Source: DASRDZ01 sp035652335 (GTDB lineage: Bacteria > Chloroflexota > Dormibacteria > Aeolococcales > Aeolococcaceae). Taken from it: 64,000 bases of DNA. This document shows positions 41,952 to 50,089 of this stretch, piece after piece. Numbering within the stretch: position 1 is the stretch's first letter; every line of letters begins with the position of its first letter. A program made the translations under genes and the position numbers. A model generated the notes under the pieces. It did not search any database. It saw nothing but the letters and a program-made list of their open reading frames with translations, and was not told the origin of the DNA. The DNA is taken from positions 1 to 64,000 of the forward strand of contig DASRDZ010000030.1 in assembly GCA_035652335.1 (NCBI GenBank), written 5' to 3'.

Positions 41952-43661
41952 TCAGTCCCCGGCGGCCAGCACCGGCGTCGTGGCGGCGGCCGGCTCGTCG
42001 GCGAGGGGGGCCGGCTCGGCGACCTCGCCCAGCGCGTAGACGGCGCCGCGGTAGAGCTGCTCCTGCGCGGCGGTGGCTCCGCGCATCACCGACGGGCGCT
42101 GCAGCCAGCGGGCATCGAGGAACTCGTGCACCTCCTCGGCGACGCGCCGCGCGCCCCAGCCCTTCTCCTCGCCGAGCAGGCGGGCCGCCGGCCAGGCGCA
42201 GCGCATCCCCAGGCAGGCACCGCCGGTGCAGCGGACGCGCCGGTAGAGGTCCTCCAGCCGCTCCACCGACTCGGTGCGCACCACGTGCCGCAGCTCGGCG
42301 CGCGTCACGGGCTCGCACTCGCAGACCAGCGCGCGGCGGTCCTCGGGTTCGGCGTCGCCCAGCAGGGCGGCGGCACGCGCACCGTGCCGGGCGACGAGGC
42401 GCTGGGCCACCGGCAGCGGCAGCCCGAAGTCGCCCGCCACCTCGACGGCGTCGGCGACGCTCTCGCCGCCCGGCAGCGGCGCCGTATGTGTCGAGGTTGG
42501 CACGAACGGCCGGCCCAGCACGCGCAGCAGGACGTCGACTGTGTCCTCCGCCATCTTGCGGAACATCGACATCTTGCCGCCGGCGACGGTGACCAGCCCG
42601 GGCACGCCGTCGCGGGTGCCGTGGTCGAGCACCGCGTACTCGCGCGAGAGGTCGTCCTCGTAGCGGCGCCATTCGTAGAGGGTGGGCCGCACCGCGGCGT
42701 TGGCGTGGGCGATGCGGTGCCGCCGGATCGAGGGGAGCACCCGCTCGAAGGCCTGCAGGATGTACTCCACCTCGTCGTCGGTGACCTCGAGGTGCTCGGG
42801 GTCGCCGTAGAAGTCGTCGTCGGTGGTGCCCACGATGGTCTGGTTGCTGTGCGGCACCAGCAGCAGGTCGCGGCCGTCGATGGCCTCGACGCCGAGCGCG
42901 CAGTTGGTGATGCGCCGGTCGTAGATCAGGTGCACGCCCTTGGCTGGTCGCAGCCGCAGCGGCGCGCCCGCCATCGCACACAGCGCCGGCGCCCACGGCC
43001 CAGCCGCGTTGCAGACAGCCCTGGCAGCAATCGTCTCGCTCGTCCCGCTGAGCCGGTTGCGCACGCGCACGCCGCGCACGGCGAGCCCGTCGCGGACGAC
43101 GCCGGTCACCTCGGTGTAGGTGCGCACCTCGGCGCCGGCCTCGCGTGCCCCCAACGCGTTCACCGCCACCAGGCGCGCGGCGTCGACGCCCCATTCGTCC
43201 ATGCTCACCGCACCACGCAGTCCCGGACGCAGCCCGGGCTCCAGCGCCAGCGCCTCCGCGGCGGTGAGGCGAACGTGGGGGCGCCCCGCCTTGTAGGGCT
43301 GGAAGCGGTCGTACACCTCCAGCGCCGTCTCCTTCTTCTCGATGCCGAAGGGGTCGTCCGGGTACACCGGCAGCAGGAAGACGACGGGGAAGAGCAGGTG
43401 CGGGGCGATGCGCTTGATGAAGCCGCCGTCGAGGCACGACATGCGGGTGGTCTCCCAGTCGTACTCGATGTAGCGCAGGCCGCCGTGGATCATGCCGCTG
43501 CTGCCCCAGGTGGTCCCGGCGCCGAGGTCGTGCTGGTCGAGCAGGCAGACCCGGAGCCCGCGGAGGGCGGCGTCGCGGGCCACCCCGGCGCCGGTGATCC
43601 CCGCGCCGACCACCACGACGTCGAACTCGCCCGCACCCTTCTCCTGGAGCATCGGGGCCAT
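41952..43661 (-). CDS. glpA: glycerol-3-phosphate dehydrogenase, GlpA type
   Basis: 569 residues. The FAD-binding motif is VVVVGAGITGAGVARDAALR (about 15-34); SSGMIHGGLRYIEYDW is the GlpA/GlpD substrate-FAD region. The C-terminal third (about 415-500) adds a BFD-like [2Fe-2S] domain: CECEPVTRAELRHVV and CTGGACLGMRC. That domain is present in anaerobic GlpA and absent from GlpD. It oxidises sn-glycerol-3-phosphate to dihydroxyacetone phosphate. There is no GlpB, and the only candidate partner is the small Fe-S protein downstream. Divergent from a receiver-domain gene. Confidence 0.9.
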   Translation of the reverse strand: MAPMLQEKGAGEFDVVVVGAGITGAGVARDAALRGLRVCLLDQHDLGAGTTWGSSGMIHGGLRYIEYDWETTRMSCLDGGFIKRIAPHLLFPVVFLLPVYPDDPFGIEKKETALEVYDRFQPYKAGRPHVRLTAAEALALEPGLRPGLRGAVSMDEWGVDAARLVAVNALGAREAGAEVRTYTEVTGVVRDGLAVRGVRVRNRLSGTSETIAARAVCNAAGPWAPALCAMAGAPLRLRPAKGVHLIYDRRITNCALGVEAIDGRDLLLVPHSNQTIVGTTDDDFYGDPEHLEVTDDEVEYILQAFERVLPSIRRHRIAHANAAVRPTLYEWRRYEDDLSREYAVLDHGTRDGVPGLVTVAGGKMSMFRKMAEDTVDVLLRVLGRPFVPTSTHTAPLPGGESVADAVEVAGDFGLPLPVAQRLVARHGARAAALLGDAEPEDRRALVCECEPVTRAELRHVVRTESVERLEDLYRRVRCTGGACLGMRCAWPAARLLGEEKGWGARRVAEEVHEFLDARWLQRPSVMRGATAAQEQLYRGAVYALGEVAEPAPLADEPAAATTPVLAAGD

Positions 43662-43703
43662 TGTGCGTGACGCCGAACGTGCCGCGTCGCTAGCATGCGG
43701 GCC

Positions 43704-44084
43704 ATGGAAGGTTCGTCCAGGGGAACCGTGCTGCTCGCCGAAGCCGAGGACGCGGTGGCCAAGCTGGTCGCCGCCCGCCTCGACTCCGACGGCGTCGGCG
43801 TGCGCCGGGTGCGCACCGTGCGCGAGGCGCGCGAGGAGCTCGCCCAGCACCCGCCCGACCTCCTCGTCCTCGACACCGCGCTGGAGACCGACGGCCTGGA
43901 GTTCTTCCAGGCCCTGCGCCTGCGGCCCGACGCCCCTCGCGGCGGCGTCATCGTCATCACCGACAGGTCGGACGTGCACGCCCGCGAGCGTGCCGCCCAG
44001 CTCGGCGCCGCCGCCGTGGTGACCAAGCCGCTGCGCGTCGACGAGGTGGCTCAGGCCGTCCGCGACCTGCTCGCCTGCATCTGA
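43704..44084 (+). CDS. single-domain response regulator
   Basis: 126 residues, only a receiver domain: acidic pocket LLAEAED near residue 15, phospho-acceptor Asp57 in LLVLDTALETDG, Thr in VIVITDRSD and Lys in VVTKPLR. No output domain and no adjacent histidine kinase. Such stand-alone receivers act as phosphate relays or by protein-protein contact. TAGCAT (43691-43696) ends 7 nt before ATG 43704, a leaderless start. It lies 42 bp from the divergent glpA start. Confidence 0.87.
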   Translation: MEGSSRGTVLLAEAEDAVAKLVAARLDSDGVGVRRVRTVREAREELAQHPPDLLVLDTALETDGLEFFQALRLRPDAPRGGVIVITDRSDVHARERAAQLGAAAVVTKPLRVDEVAQAVRDLLACI

Positions 44085-44088
44085 GCCC

Positions 44089-44619
44089 TCAGCCGCCCAG
44101 CGCGGCGATCACGACGTAGGCGGCGCTGACCGCCGCCCAGAAGGCGATCAGGCCCCCGATGTACACCGGCACGGGCCCGGGCTCGTGGTACCAGGCGACG
44201 ATGCGCCGCGAGGTCATGGCGAAGAGCGCCAGCAGGTCCACCAGCGCCAGCAGCAGGGTCACCAGCAGGGCGGCGACGTCGAACCCGTCGCGGACCTGGA
44301 CCACGGCGAAGGACACGAGCCCGAGTCCCACCGCCATGGCCAGCACGGTGATCTGGGCGCGGCGGATCCATGCCGAATGCCTGGTCAGCACCATGCCGAG
44401 GAGGAGCAGAACGGCGCCGAAGGCGGCGTAGGAGAGGGCCACGACGATCTGCACGGCGGTGGAGAGCTGCACCGTCTTGCCGCCCACCTCGGTGCCGCCG
44501 CCGAACACGGCGAAAGCGATGAAGAAGACGAGGATGGCCCGGACCAGGTCCCAGGTGTAGACGAGCAGCAGGCTGGTGGGACGCTGCTCGTCGCCGGCGT
44601 CCCTGGGGGTGGGCACCAT
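44089..44619 (-). CDS. four- to five-pass membrane protein
   Basis: 176 residues with hydrophobic segments at about 27-42, 57-80, 88-107, 115-135 and 152-173 (for example AILVFFIAFAVFGGG, LVTLLLALVDLLALFAMTSR). No charged catalytic motif and no known family. It is convergent with the receiver gene. TATGCT (44634-44629, minus) ends 9 nt before ATG 44619 and is divergent from the icd promoter over about 25 bp, so the two may be co-regulated. Confidence 0.72.
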   Translation of the reverse strand: MVPTPRDAGDEQRPTSLLLVYTWDLVRAILVFFIAFAVFGGGTEVGGKTVQLSTAVQIVVALSYAAFGAVLLLLGMVLTRHSAWIRRAQITVLAMAVGLGLVSFAVVQVRDGFDVAALLVTLLLALVDLLALFAMTSRRIVAWYHEPGPVPVYIGGLIAFWAAVSAAYVVIAALGG

Positions 44620-44671
44620 GGGCCCCGCAGCATACCTGCGAGGCGTGCGGGCGCCTCGCTAGGCTGGGCGC

Positions 44672-45757
44672 ATGCCCACCGCCATCGTCGTCCTCGAAGG
44701 CGACCAGACCGGGCAGGAGCTGCTCGAGCAGGCGCTGCGCGTCATCGACCCGGCCGTCATCGGCGTCGAGCTGGAGCTGCGCCGCTTCGACCTGTCCCTG
44801 GAGAGCCGGCGCGCCACCGCGAACCAGGTGGTCCTCGACGCCGCCGACGCCATGCGCGAGACCGGCCTCGGCCTCAAGGCGGCGACGGTGACCCCGGAGC
44901 AGCCGGGCGACGTCGGCAGCCCCAACGCCACGCTGCGCGAGCGCGTCGGCGGCAAGGTCATCGTCCGCACCGGGCGGCGCATCCCCGGCGTGCCGCCCAT
45001 CGCCGGCGTGAGCGCGCCCATCAGCGTGGTGCGCATGGCGGTCGACGACGCCTACGGCGCACGCGAGTGGCGCGAGTCCGCGAACGGCGACGAGCTCGCC
45101 TTCCGCACCGAGAAGGTGTCGCGGGCGACCTGCCGCGCGGTGGCACAGTTCGCCTTCGAGCAGGCGAAGCGGATGCGCGGCCGCGTCTTCGGGGGGCCGA
45201 AGTTCACCGTGTCTCCCGTGTACGAGGGGATGTTCAAGGAGGAGATGGACGCCGCCGCCGGCCGGCATCCCGACGTCCCCTACGAGCCGCAGCTCATCGA
45301 CGCCACCTACGCGCTGCTGCTCTCCCGCGGCTCGGAGCAGCCGCTGGTCATCCCCACCCTCAACCGGGACGGCGACTGCCTCTCCGACATGGTGCTGCAG
45401 CTCTTCGGCAGCATCGCCGGGGCGGAGTCGATCCTGCTCGGCTTCGAGGGCGACGACATGGAGCCGCACGTGGTGATGGCCGAGGCGCCGCACGGCACCG
45501 CCCCCGCCCTGCAGGGCAAGAACATCGCCAACCCGATGGCGATGATCCTCGCGGCCGCCTCGCTGCTCTCGTTCGTGCCCGACGGCGCCGCGCGCACCGC
45601 GTCGCGCGCGATCTACGAGTCGGTGTTCGAAGCGGTGCGCGAGGGCGTGCGCACCGCCGACCTCGGCGGGCATGCGCTGACCGACGAGTTCACCGCGGCG
45701 ATCGTCGAACGGGTGCGCGGCAAGCTCGACATCTGGGAGACCCTGGGGGTCGACTGA
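44672..45757 (+). CDS. icd: isocitrate dehydrogenase (isocitrate/IPMDH family)
   Basis: 361 residues. The metal/substrate motif is DGDCLSDMVLQL with the family SD pair; EAPHGTAPALQGKNIANPMA is the cofactor-binding loop. The phosphate-site loop is GSPNATLRE, which keeps the S-x-N-x-x-L-R order of isocitrate dehydrogenases rather than the isopropylmalate pattern. The N-terminal GDGIG of the family is changed to EGDQTGQELL. It oxidatively decarboxylates isocitrate in the TCA cycle, most probably. Isopropylmalate or homoisocitrate as substrate cannot be excluded. TAGGCT ends 6 nt before the ATG. Confidence 0.82.
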   Translation: MPTAIVVLEGDQTGQELLEQALRVIDPAVIGVELELRRFDLSLESRRATANQVVLDAADAMRETGLGLKAATVTPEQPGDVGSPNATLRERVGGKVIVRTGRRIPGVPPIAGVSAPISVVRMAVDDAYGAREWRESANGDELAFRTEKVSRATCRAVAQFAFEQAKRMRGRVFGGPKFTVSPVYEGMFKEEMDAAAGRHPDVPYEPQLIDATYALLLSRGSEQPLVIPTLNRDGDCLSDMVLQLFGSIAGAESILLGFEGDDMEPHVVMAEAPHGTAPALQGKNIANPMAMILAAASLLSFVPDGAARTASRAIYESVFEAVREGVRTADLGGHALTDEFTAAIVERVRGKLDIWETLGVD

Positions 45758-45798
45758 GCGGTCGCGGACGTTTGCCTATACTGGCTCGTAGAGCACGC

Positions 45799-46122
45799 AT
45801 GGACATCCTCAGCTTCATCCACGACCGTTCGGGCGACTACGACTGCCCGGTCTGCCGCGAGCCGCTGGTCGACTGCGACCTCAAGCTGCTGCGCCAGGAC
45901 GGCCGCACGTACACCGTGCAGGTCGGCTGCGCCCGCTGCCACGTCACCTTCGTCGTCGTGCTCCAGCTGCGGGGCGAGCTGCCCGCGGCTCCGCCCGAGC
46001 CGGCTGAGCCGGCGCCGCCGCCGATCAGCGCCGACGAGCTGCTCGACGTCCACGAGCGCCTGCGCGACTTCGACGGATCGTTCAGCGAGCTGCTCGCGCG
46101 CGACCCGTCGCACATCGCCTGA
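45799..46122 (+). CDS. zinc-ribbon hypothetical protein
   Basis: 107 residues. CPVCREPLVDCDLK and CARCHVTF form a CxxC...CxxC zinc ribbon (about 16-55). A Pro/Ala/Glu linker and a short helical C-terminus (DELLDVHERLRDFDGSFSEL) follow. TATACT (45777-45782) lies 16 nt before ATG 45799 with no Shine-Dalgarno sequence. Family not recognised. It sits between icd and the cysteine desulfurase. Confidence 0.7.
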   Translation: MDILSFIHDRSGDYDCPVCREPLVDCDLKLLRQDGRTYTVQVGCARCHVTFVVVLQLRGELPAAPPEPAEPAPPPISADELLDVHERLRDFDGSFSELLARDPSHIA

Positions 46123-46164
46123 GGCACCTCGCCGGGGCCTGACCGGGCGCCTACACTGGGCCGT

Positions 46165-47337
46165 GTGAGCACGCCCATCTACCTCGACCATGCCGCCACC
46201 ACGCCCGTGGCCCGCGAGGCGGCGGAGGCGATGCTTCCCTGGTTCAGCGACGGCTACGGCAACCCGTCCTCGCTGCACTCGGTGGGGCAGCGGGCGCGCC
46301 ACGCGGTCGACGAGGCCCGCGACCGGGTCGCGGCGGCGCTCGGCTGCGCCGCACGGGAGGTGGTGTTCACCGCAGGGGGGTCGGAGGCGGACAACCTGGC
46401 GTTGCGGGGCGTGCTCGACCGCTGGGGCTCGTCGCGCGGCCGCCACCTGGTGATCAGCGCCATCGAGCACGACGCCGTCATCAAGACCGCAGAGCAGCTC
46501 GTCGAGGAGGGGCGCAGCACCGTGTCCGTCGTTCCCTGCGACGGGTCCGGCCGCATCGACCCGGCCGCGGTGGCCGGGGCGGTGCGCGACGACACCGTGC
46601 TGGTGTCGGTGATGCTGGCCAACAACGAGGTCGGGACGGTGCAGGACGTCGGCTCGATGGTGGCGCTGGTGCGGGCGCGCAACCCGCGAACGTTCGTGCA
46701 CACCGACGCGGTGCAGGCGCTGGGCAAGCTGCCCCTCGACGTCGCCGCGCTGGGCGTCGACCTGGCCAGCGTGAGCGCCCACAAGGTCTACGGCCCCAAG
46801 GGCGTGGGCGCGCTCTACGTGCGCCAGGGCGTCACCCTGTCGCCGCAGATCAGCGGCGGGGGGCATGAGCGCGGGCGCCGCAGCGGCACGGAGAACGTCC
46901 CCGGCGTGGTCGGCTTCGGGGTGGCGGCGACGCTGGTCACGGCCGAGCGCGAGGCGGAGATGGCGCGACTGGCCACCCTCTCCTCGCGCCTCACCGAGAC
47001 GGTCGCCACCGGCATCCCCGACGCCGTGGTCACCGCCGCCGGGGCGCCCCGGCTGTCGAGCTTCGCCACCTTCGCCTTCCCCGGGGTCAACACCGAGGTC
47101 CTGCTCACCCTGCTCGACTCCTGGGACCTCTGCGCCTCCGGCGGCTCGGCCTGCTCCTCCGGGGCCCACATGCCCTCGCACGTTCTCGTCGCGATGGGCT
47201 TCCCGCCCTCCCTGGCCACGGGAGCCCTGCGCTGCACCCTGGGCCGCGCCACCACCGCCGACGACGTCGACCGCGCGGGGGAGCTCATCGTCCGCGCCGT
47301 CCGCCAGCTCCAGGGAGCGGCGGCGGCCAGCGCCTGA
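46165..47337 (+). CDS. iscS: cysteine desulfurase, IscS/NifS type
   Basis: 390 residues from GTG 46165. Group I cysteine desulfurase: YLDHAATTPV at the N-terminus, IEHDAV, the PLP lysine in SAHKVYGPKG, RSGTENV, and the catalytic Cys on a flexible loop in GSACSSG. It transfers sulfur from cysteine to acceptors for Fe-S clusters or tRNA thiolation. It lies immediately upstream of the SUF regulator but has its own leaderless promoter (TACACT 46152-46157, 7 nt before GTG). It is distinct from the group II enzyme SufS at 51777, so the genome has both types. Confidence 0.93.
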   Translation: MSTPIYLDHAATTPVAREAAEAMLPWFSDGYGNPSSLHSVGQRARHAVDEARDRVAAALGCAAREVVFTAGGSEADNLALRGVLDRWGSSRGRHLVISAIEHDAVIKTAEQLVEEGRSTVSVVPCDGSGRIDPAAVAGAVRDDTVLVSVMLANNEVGTVQDVGSMVALVRARNPRTFVHTDAVQALGKLPLDVAALGVDLASVSAHKVYGPKGVGALYVRQGVTLSPQISGGGHERGRRSGTENVPGVVGFGVAATLVTAEREAEMARLATLSSRLTETVATGIPDAVVTAAGAPRLSSFATFAFPGVNTEVLLTLLDSWDLCASGGSACSSGAHMPSHVLVAMGFPPSLATGALRCTLGRATTADDVDRAGELIVRAVRQLQGAAAASA

Positions 47338-47373
47338 CCCCTCGGGCCAGAGCGGGCGAGCGGGGCGACTCGG

Positions 47374-47397
47374 TACAATCCTGACTGTGCCAGTCGG
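47374..47397 (+). promoter_or_regulatory. IscR-type promoter-operator of the SUF operon
   Basis: TACAAT (-10, 47374-47379), one base, then the 17-bp palindrome CTGACTGTGCCAGTCGG (47381-47397). This matches the core of the E. coli IscR type-1 site, YYGACTR-N3-YAGTCRR, at every defined position. The predicted transcription start (about 47386) and the GTG at 47387 lie inside the palindrome, so a bound regulator would block initiation. An almost identical element precedes sufU. Confidence 0.85.
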
Positions 47398-47935
47398 AAT
47401 TTCCCGTCCCGCCTCCGCCGCGTCGTTCTCGATGCGCGTCAGCAGCAAGGCCCACTACGGGCTGCGCATGATGACCGAGCTGGCCAAGGCCTACGGCAGC
47501 GGCCCCATGAGCCTGGCGGAGGTGGCCCGCGTCGAGAGCCTGCCGCTGGCCTACCTGGAGCAGCTGGCGGGGGCGCTGCGCCGGGGCGGGCTGGTCGAGT
47601 CGACCCGCGGCGTGCACGGCGGGTACGTGCTCGGCAAGCCGCCGGCGGAGATCACCGTGCTGGACGTGGTGACCCTCGTCGACGGAGAGGTGGCGCCCGT
47701 CGAGTGCGTGGCCCACACCTACGAGACGGGCAGCTGCCTGCGCGAGGGCGAGTGCGCCTCGCGACCGCTGTGGCAGCGGCTGAAGCGGAGCATCGACGCG
47801 GTGCTCAGCGCCACCACCCTGGAGGAGCTGGTCGCCGACCACAGCCTGGTCGACGCCTTCGCGCCGGAGGTCCGCCACGAGCCGGAGCTCCAGGCCGCAT
47901 CTGCAAACGGAGCGCACGAGGTCATCGATGTCTGA
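47387..47935 (+). CDS. iscR: Rrf2/IscR-type Fe-S regulator of SUF
   Basis: 182 residues from GTG 47387, or 167 from ATG 47432 (MRVSSKAHYGLRMM, the usual Rrf2 start). I favour the GTG because TACAAT ends 7 nt upstream, the spacing used by other leaderless genes here, and ATG 47432 lacks a ribosome site. The winged helix covers SLAEVARVESLPLAYLEQLA and LVESTRGVHGGYVL. Three cysteines (VECVAHTYETGSC, GEC; spacing 9 and 5) are placed to hold a [2Fe-2S] cluster. It presumably senses Fe-S status and represses its own operon through the overlapping operator. It overlaps sufC by 8 nt. Confidence 0.9.
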   Translation: MPVGISRPASAASFSMRVSSKAHYGLRMMTELAKAYGSGPMSLAEVARVESLPLAYLEQLAGALRRGGLVESTRGVHGGYVLGKPPAEITVLDVVTLVDGEVAPVECVAHTYETGSCLREGECASRPLWQRLKRSIDAVLSATTLEELVADHSLVDAFAPEVRHEPELQAASANGAHEVIDV

Positions 47936-48686
47936 CACGCCGACGCTGGTCGTCGAGGGGCTGCACGCCGAGGTCGACGGCAAGGAGATCCTCAAGGGCG
48001 TGGACCTGCGCGTCCCGTCCGGGGAGATCCACGCGCTCATGGGGCCCAACGGCTCGGGCAAGTCGACGCTCGCCTACACGCTGATGGGCCACCCCAAGTA
48101 CACGGTCACCCGGGGCGCGGCGAGCTTCGACGACCACGACCTGCTCAGCCTCACCCCCGACGAGCGCGCCCGGCTGGGCGTCTTCCTCAGCTTCCAGTAC
48201 CCGACGGCGATCCCGGGCGTGACCATGGTCAACTTCCTGCGCGCCTCGCTGCGCAGCCTGGGCAGGGAGATGCCCGCCCGCGAGTTCATGCAGTCGCTGA
48301 AGCGGGAGATGGACGCGCTCAGGATGGACGAGCAGTTCCGCTCGCGCTACGTCAACGAAGGCTTCAGCGGCGGCGAGAAGAAGCGCGCCGAGATCCTGCA
48401 GATGGCGCTGCTCCGGCCCAGGCTGGCCATCCTCGACGAGACCGACTCCGGGCTCGACGTCGACGCGCTGCGCACCGTCGCGGAGGGCGTCAAGCGCCTG
48501 GCGGGGCCCGACATGGGCATCCTCATCATCACCCACTACTACCGCATCCTCGAGTTCCTCACCCCCGACGTGGTGCACGTGCTCCACGACGGGCGGGTGG
48601 TGAAGTCGGGTGGCGCGGACCTGGCCCGCGAGATCGAGCACACGGGGTACGACCCCATCCTCGGCGTCGCGGCGGGAGCAGCCTGA
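47928..48686 (+). CDS. sufC: SUF system ATPase SufC
   Basis: 252 residues. ABC ATPase with Walker A GPNGSGKST, the SufC-type signature FSGGEKKRAEILQMAL, Walker B LAILDETDSGLDVDAL, and the switch His in IITHYYRIL. It powers the SufBCD scaffold on which Fe-S clusters are built in the cytosol. Gene order rrf2-sufC-sufB-sufD differs from the common sufBDC. It overlaps its neighbours at both ends. Confidence 0.97.
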   Translation: MSDTPTLVVEGLHAEVDGKEILKGVDLRVPSGEIHALMGPNGSGKSTLAYTLMGHPKYTVTRGAASFDDHDLLSLTPDERARLGVFLSFQYPTAIPGVTMVNFLRASLRSLGREMPAREFMQSLKREMDALRMDEQFRSRYVNEGFSGGEKKRAEILQMALLRPRLAILDETDSGLDVDALRTVAEGVKRLAGPDMGILIITHYYRILEFLTPDVVHVLHDGRVVKSGGADLAREIEHTGYDPILGVAAGAA

Positions 48687-50089
48687 TGGCCGTCGAAGCG
48701 CACGAGCTGACCAAGGACTACAAGTACGGCTTCCACGACGTCGACGTCTCGGTGTTCCGCACCGAGAAGGGACTGTCGCCCGAGGTCGTCGCCGCCATCT
48801 CGGCGCACAAGAACGAGCCGGAGTGGATGCTGAAGTTCCGCCTCAAGGCGCTGCAGCACTTCGAGAAGCGAGCCATGCCCGCATGGGGCGCCGACCTCTC
48901 CGGCATCGACTTCAACAACATCTACTACTACGTCAAGCCGATGGAGGAGCAGGGCGGCCGCGAGTGGGACGACGTGCCCCAGTCGATCAAGGACACCTTC
49001 GACAAGCTCGGCATCCCCGAGGCGGAGCGCAAGTTCCTCGCCGGCGTCTCGGCGCAGTACGACTCCGAGGTCGTCTACCACAACATCCGCGCCGACCTGG
49101 AGAAGCTCGGCGTCATCTTCGGCGACTGCGACAGCGGGCTGCGCGACCACCCGGAGATCTTCCGCAAGTACTTCGGCACGGTGATCCCGCCCAACGACAA
49201 CAAGTTCGCCGCGCTCAACAGCGCGGTGTGGTCGGGCGGCTCGTTCGTCTACGTGCCCAAGGGCGTGCGCGTCGACATCCCATTGCAGGCCTACTTCCGC
49301 ATCAACAGCGACAACATGGGCCAGTTCGAGCGCACCCTCATCATCGCCGAGGAAGGCTCCTACGTGCACTACATCGAGGGCTGCACGGCGCCGACCTACA
49401 GCAGCGACTCGCTGCACAGCGCGGTGGTCGAGATCATCGCCCACAAGGACGCCCACGTCCGCTACACGACCATCCAGAACTGGTCGAACAACGTCTACAA
49501 CCTGGTCACCAAGCGGGCCATCGCCTACGAGGGAGCCACCGTCGAGTGGATCGACGGCAACCTGGGCAGCAAGGTCACCATGAAGTACCCCGCCATCTAC
49601 CTGATGGGCGAGCGGGCCCACGGCGAGGTGCTCAGCGCCGCCTTCGCCGGCGAGGGGCAGCACCAGGACGCCGGCGCCAAGTGCGTCCACGTCGCGCCGC
49701 ACACCACCTCGAACATCGTGTCGCGCTCGATCAGCAAGGACGGCGGGCGCACCTCGTACCGCGGTCACATCAAGGTGTACCCCAAGGCCCACGACGTCAA
49801 GGTCAGCGTGCGCTGCGACGCGCTGCTGCTCGACGAGGCCTCGCAGAGCGACACCTACCCGTACTCCGACATCGAGAACTCCGAGGTCACCTTCGGCCAC
49901 GAGGCGACGGTGTCGAAGATCGGCGAGGACCAGATCTTCTACCTCACCTCGCGCGGCATCCCCGAGGCGGAGGCCACGGCGCTCATCGTCAACGGCTTCT
50001 TCGAGCCGTTCGTCAAGGAACTGCCGATGGAGTACGCGGTCGAGCTGAACCGGCTCCTGGCGGTGCAGATGGAAGGCAGCGTCGGGTAG
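48686..50089 (+). CDS. sufB: Fe-S scaffold protein SufB
   Basis: 467 residues, normal length. SufB landmarks: YKYGFHDVDVSVFRTEKGLS, the region WSGGSFVYVPKGVRVD, the right-handed beta-helix, and the conserved C-terminal KCVHVAPHTTSNIVSRSISK. It assembles nascent Fe-S clusters together with SufC and SufD, receiving sulfur from SufS/SufU. Its ATG overlaps the sufC stop by one base (TGATG), and sufD begins directly after its stop. Confidence 0.97.
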   Translation: MAVEAHELTKDYKYGFHDVDVSVFRTEKGLSPEVVAAISAHKNEPEWMLKFRLKALQHFEKRAMPAWGADLSGIDFNNIYYYVKPMEEQGGREWDDVPQSIKDTFDKLGIPEAERKFLAGVSAQYDSEVVYHNIRADLEKLGVIFGDCDSGLRDHPEIFRKYFGTVIPPNDNKFAALNSAVWSGGSFVYVPKGVRVDIPLQAYFRINSDNMGQFERTLIIAEEGSYVHYIEGCTAPTYSSDSLHSAVVEIIAHKDAHVRYTTIQNWSNNVYNLVTKRAIAYEGATVEWIDGNLGSKVTMKYPAIYLMGERAHGEVLSAAFAGEGQHQDAGAKCVHVAPHTTSNIVSRSISKDGGRTSYRGHIKVYPKAHDVKVSVRCDALLLDEASQSDTYPYSDIENSEVTFGHEATVSKIGEDQIFYLTSRGIPEAEATALIVNGFFEPFVKELPMEYAVELNRLLAVQMEGSVG

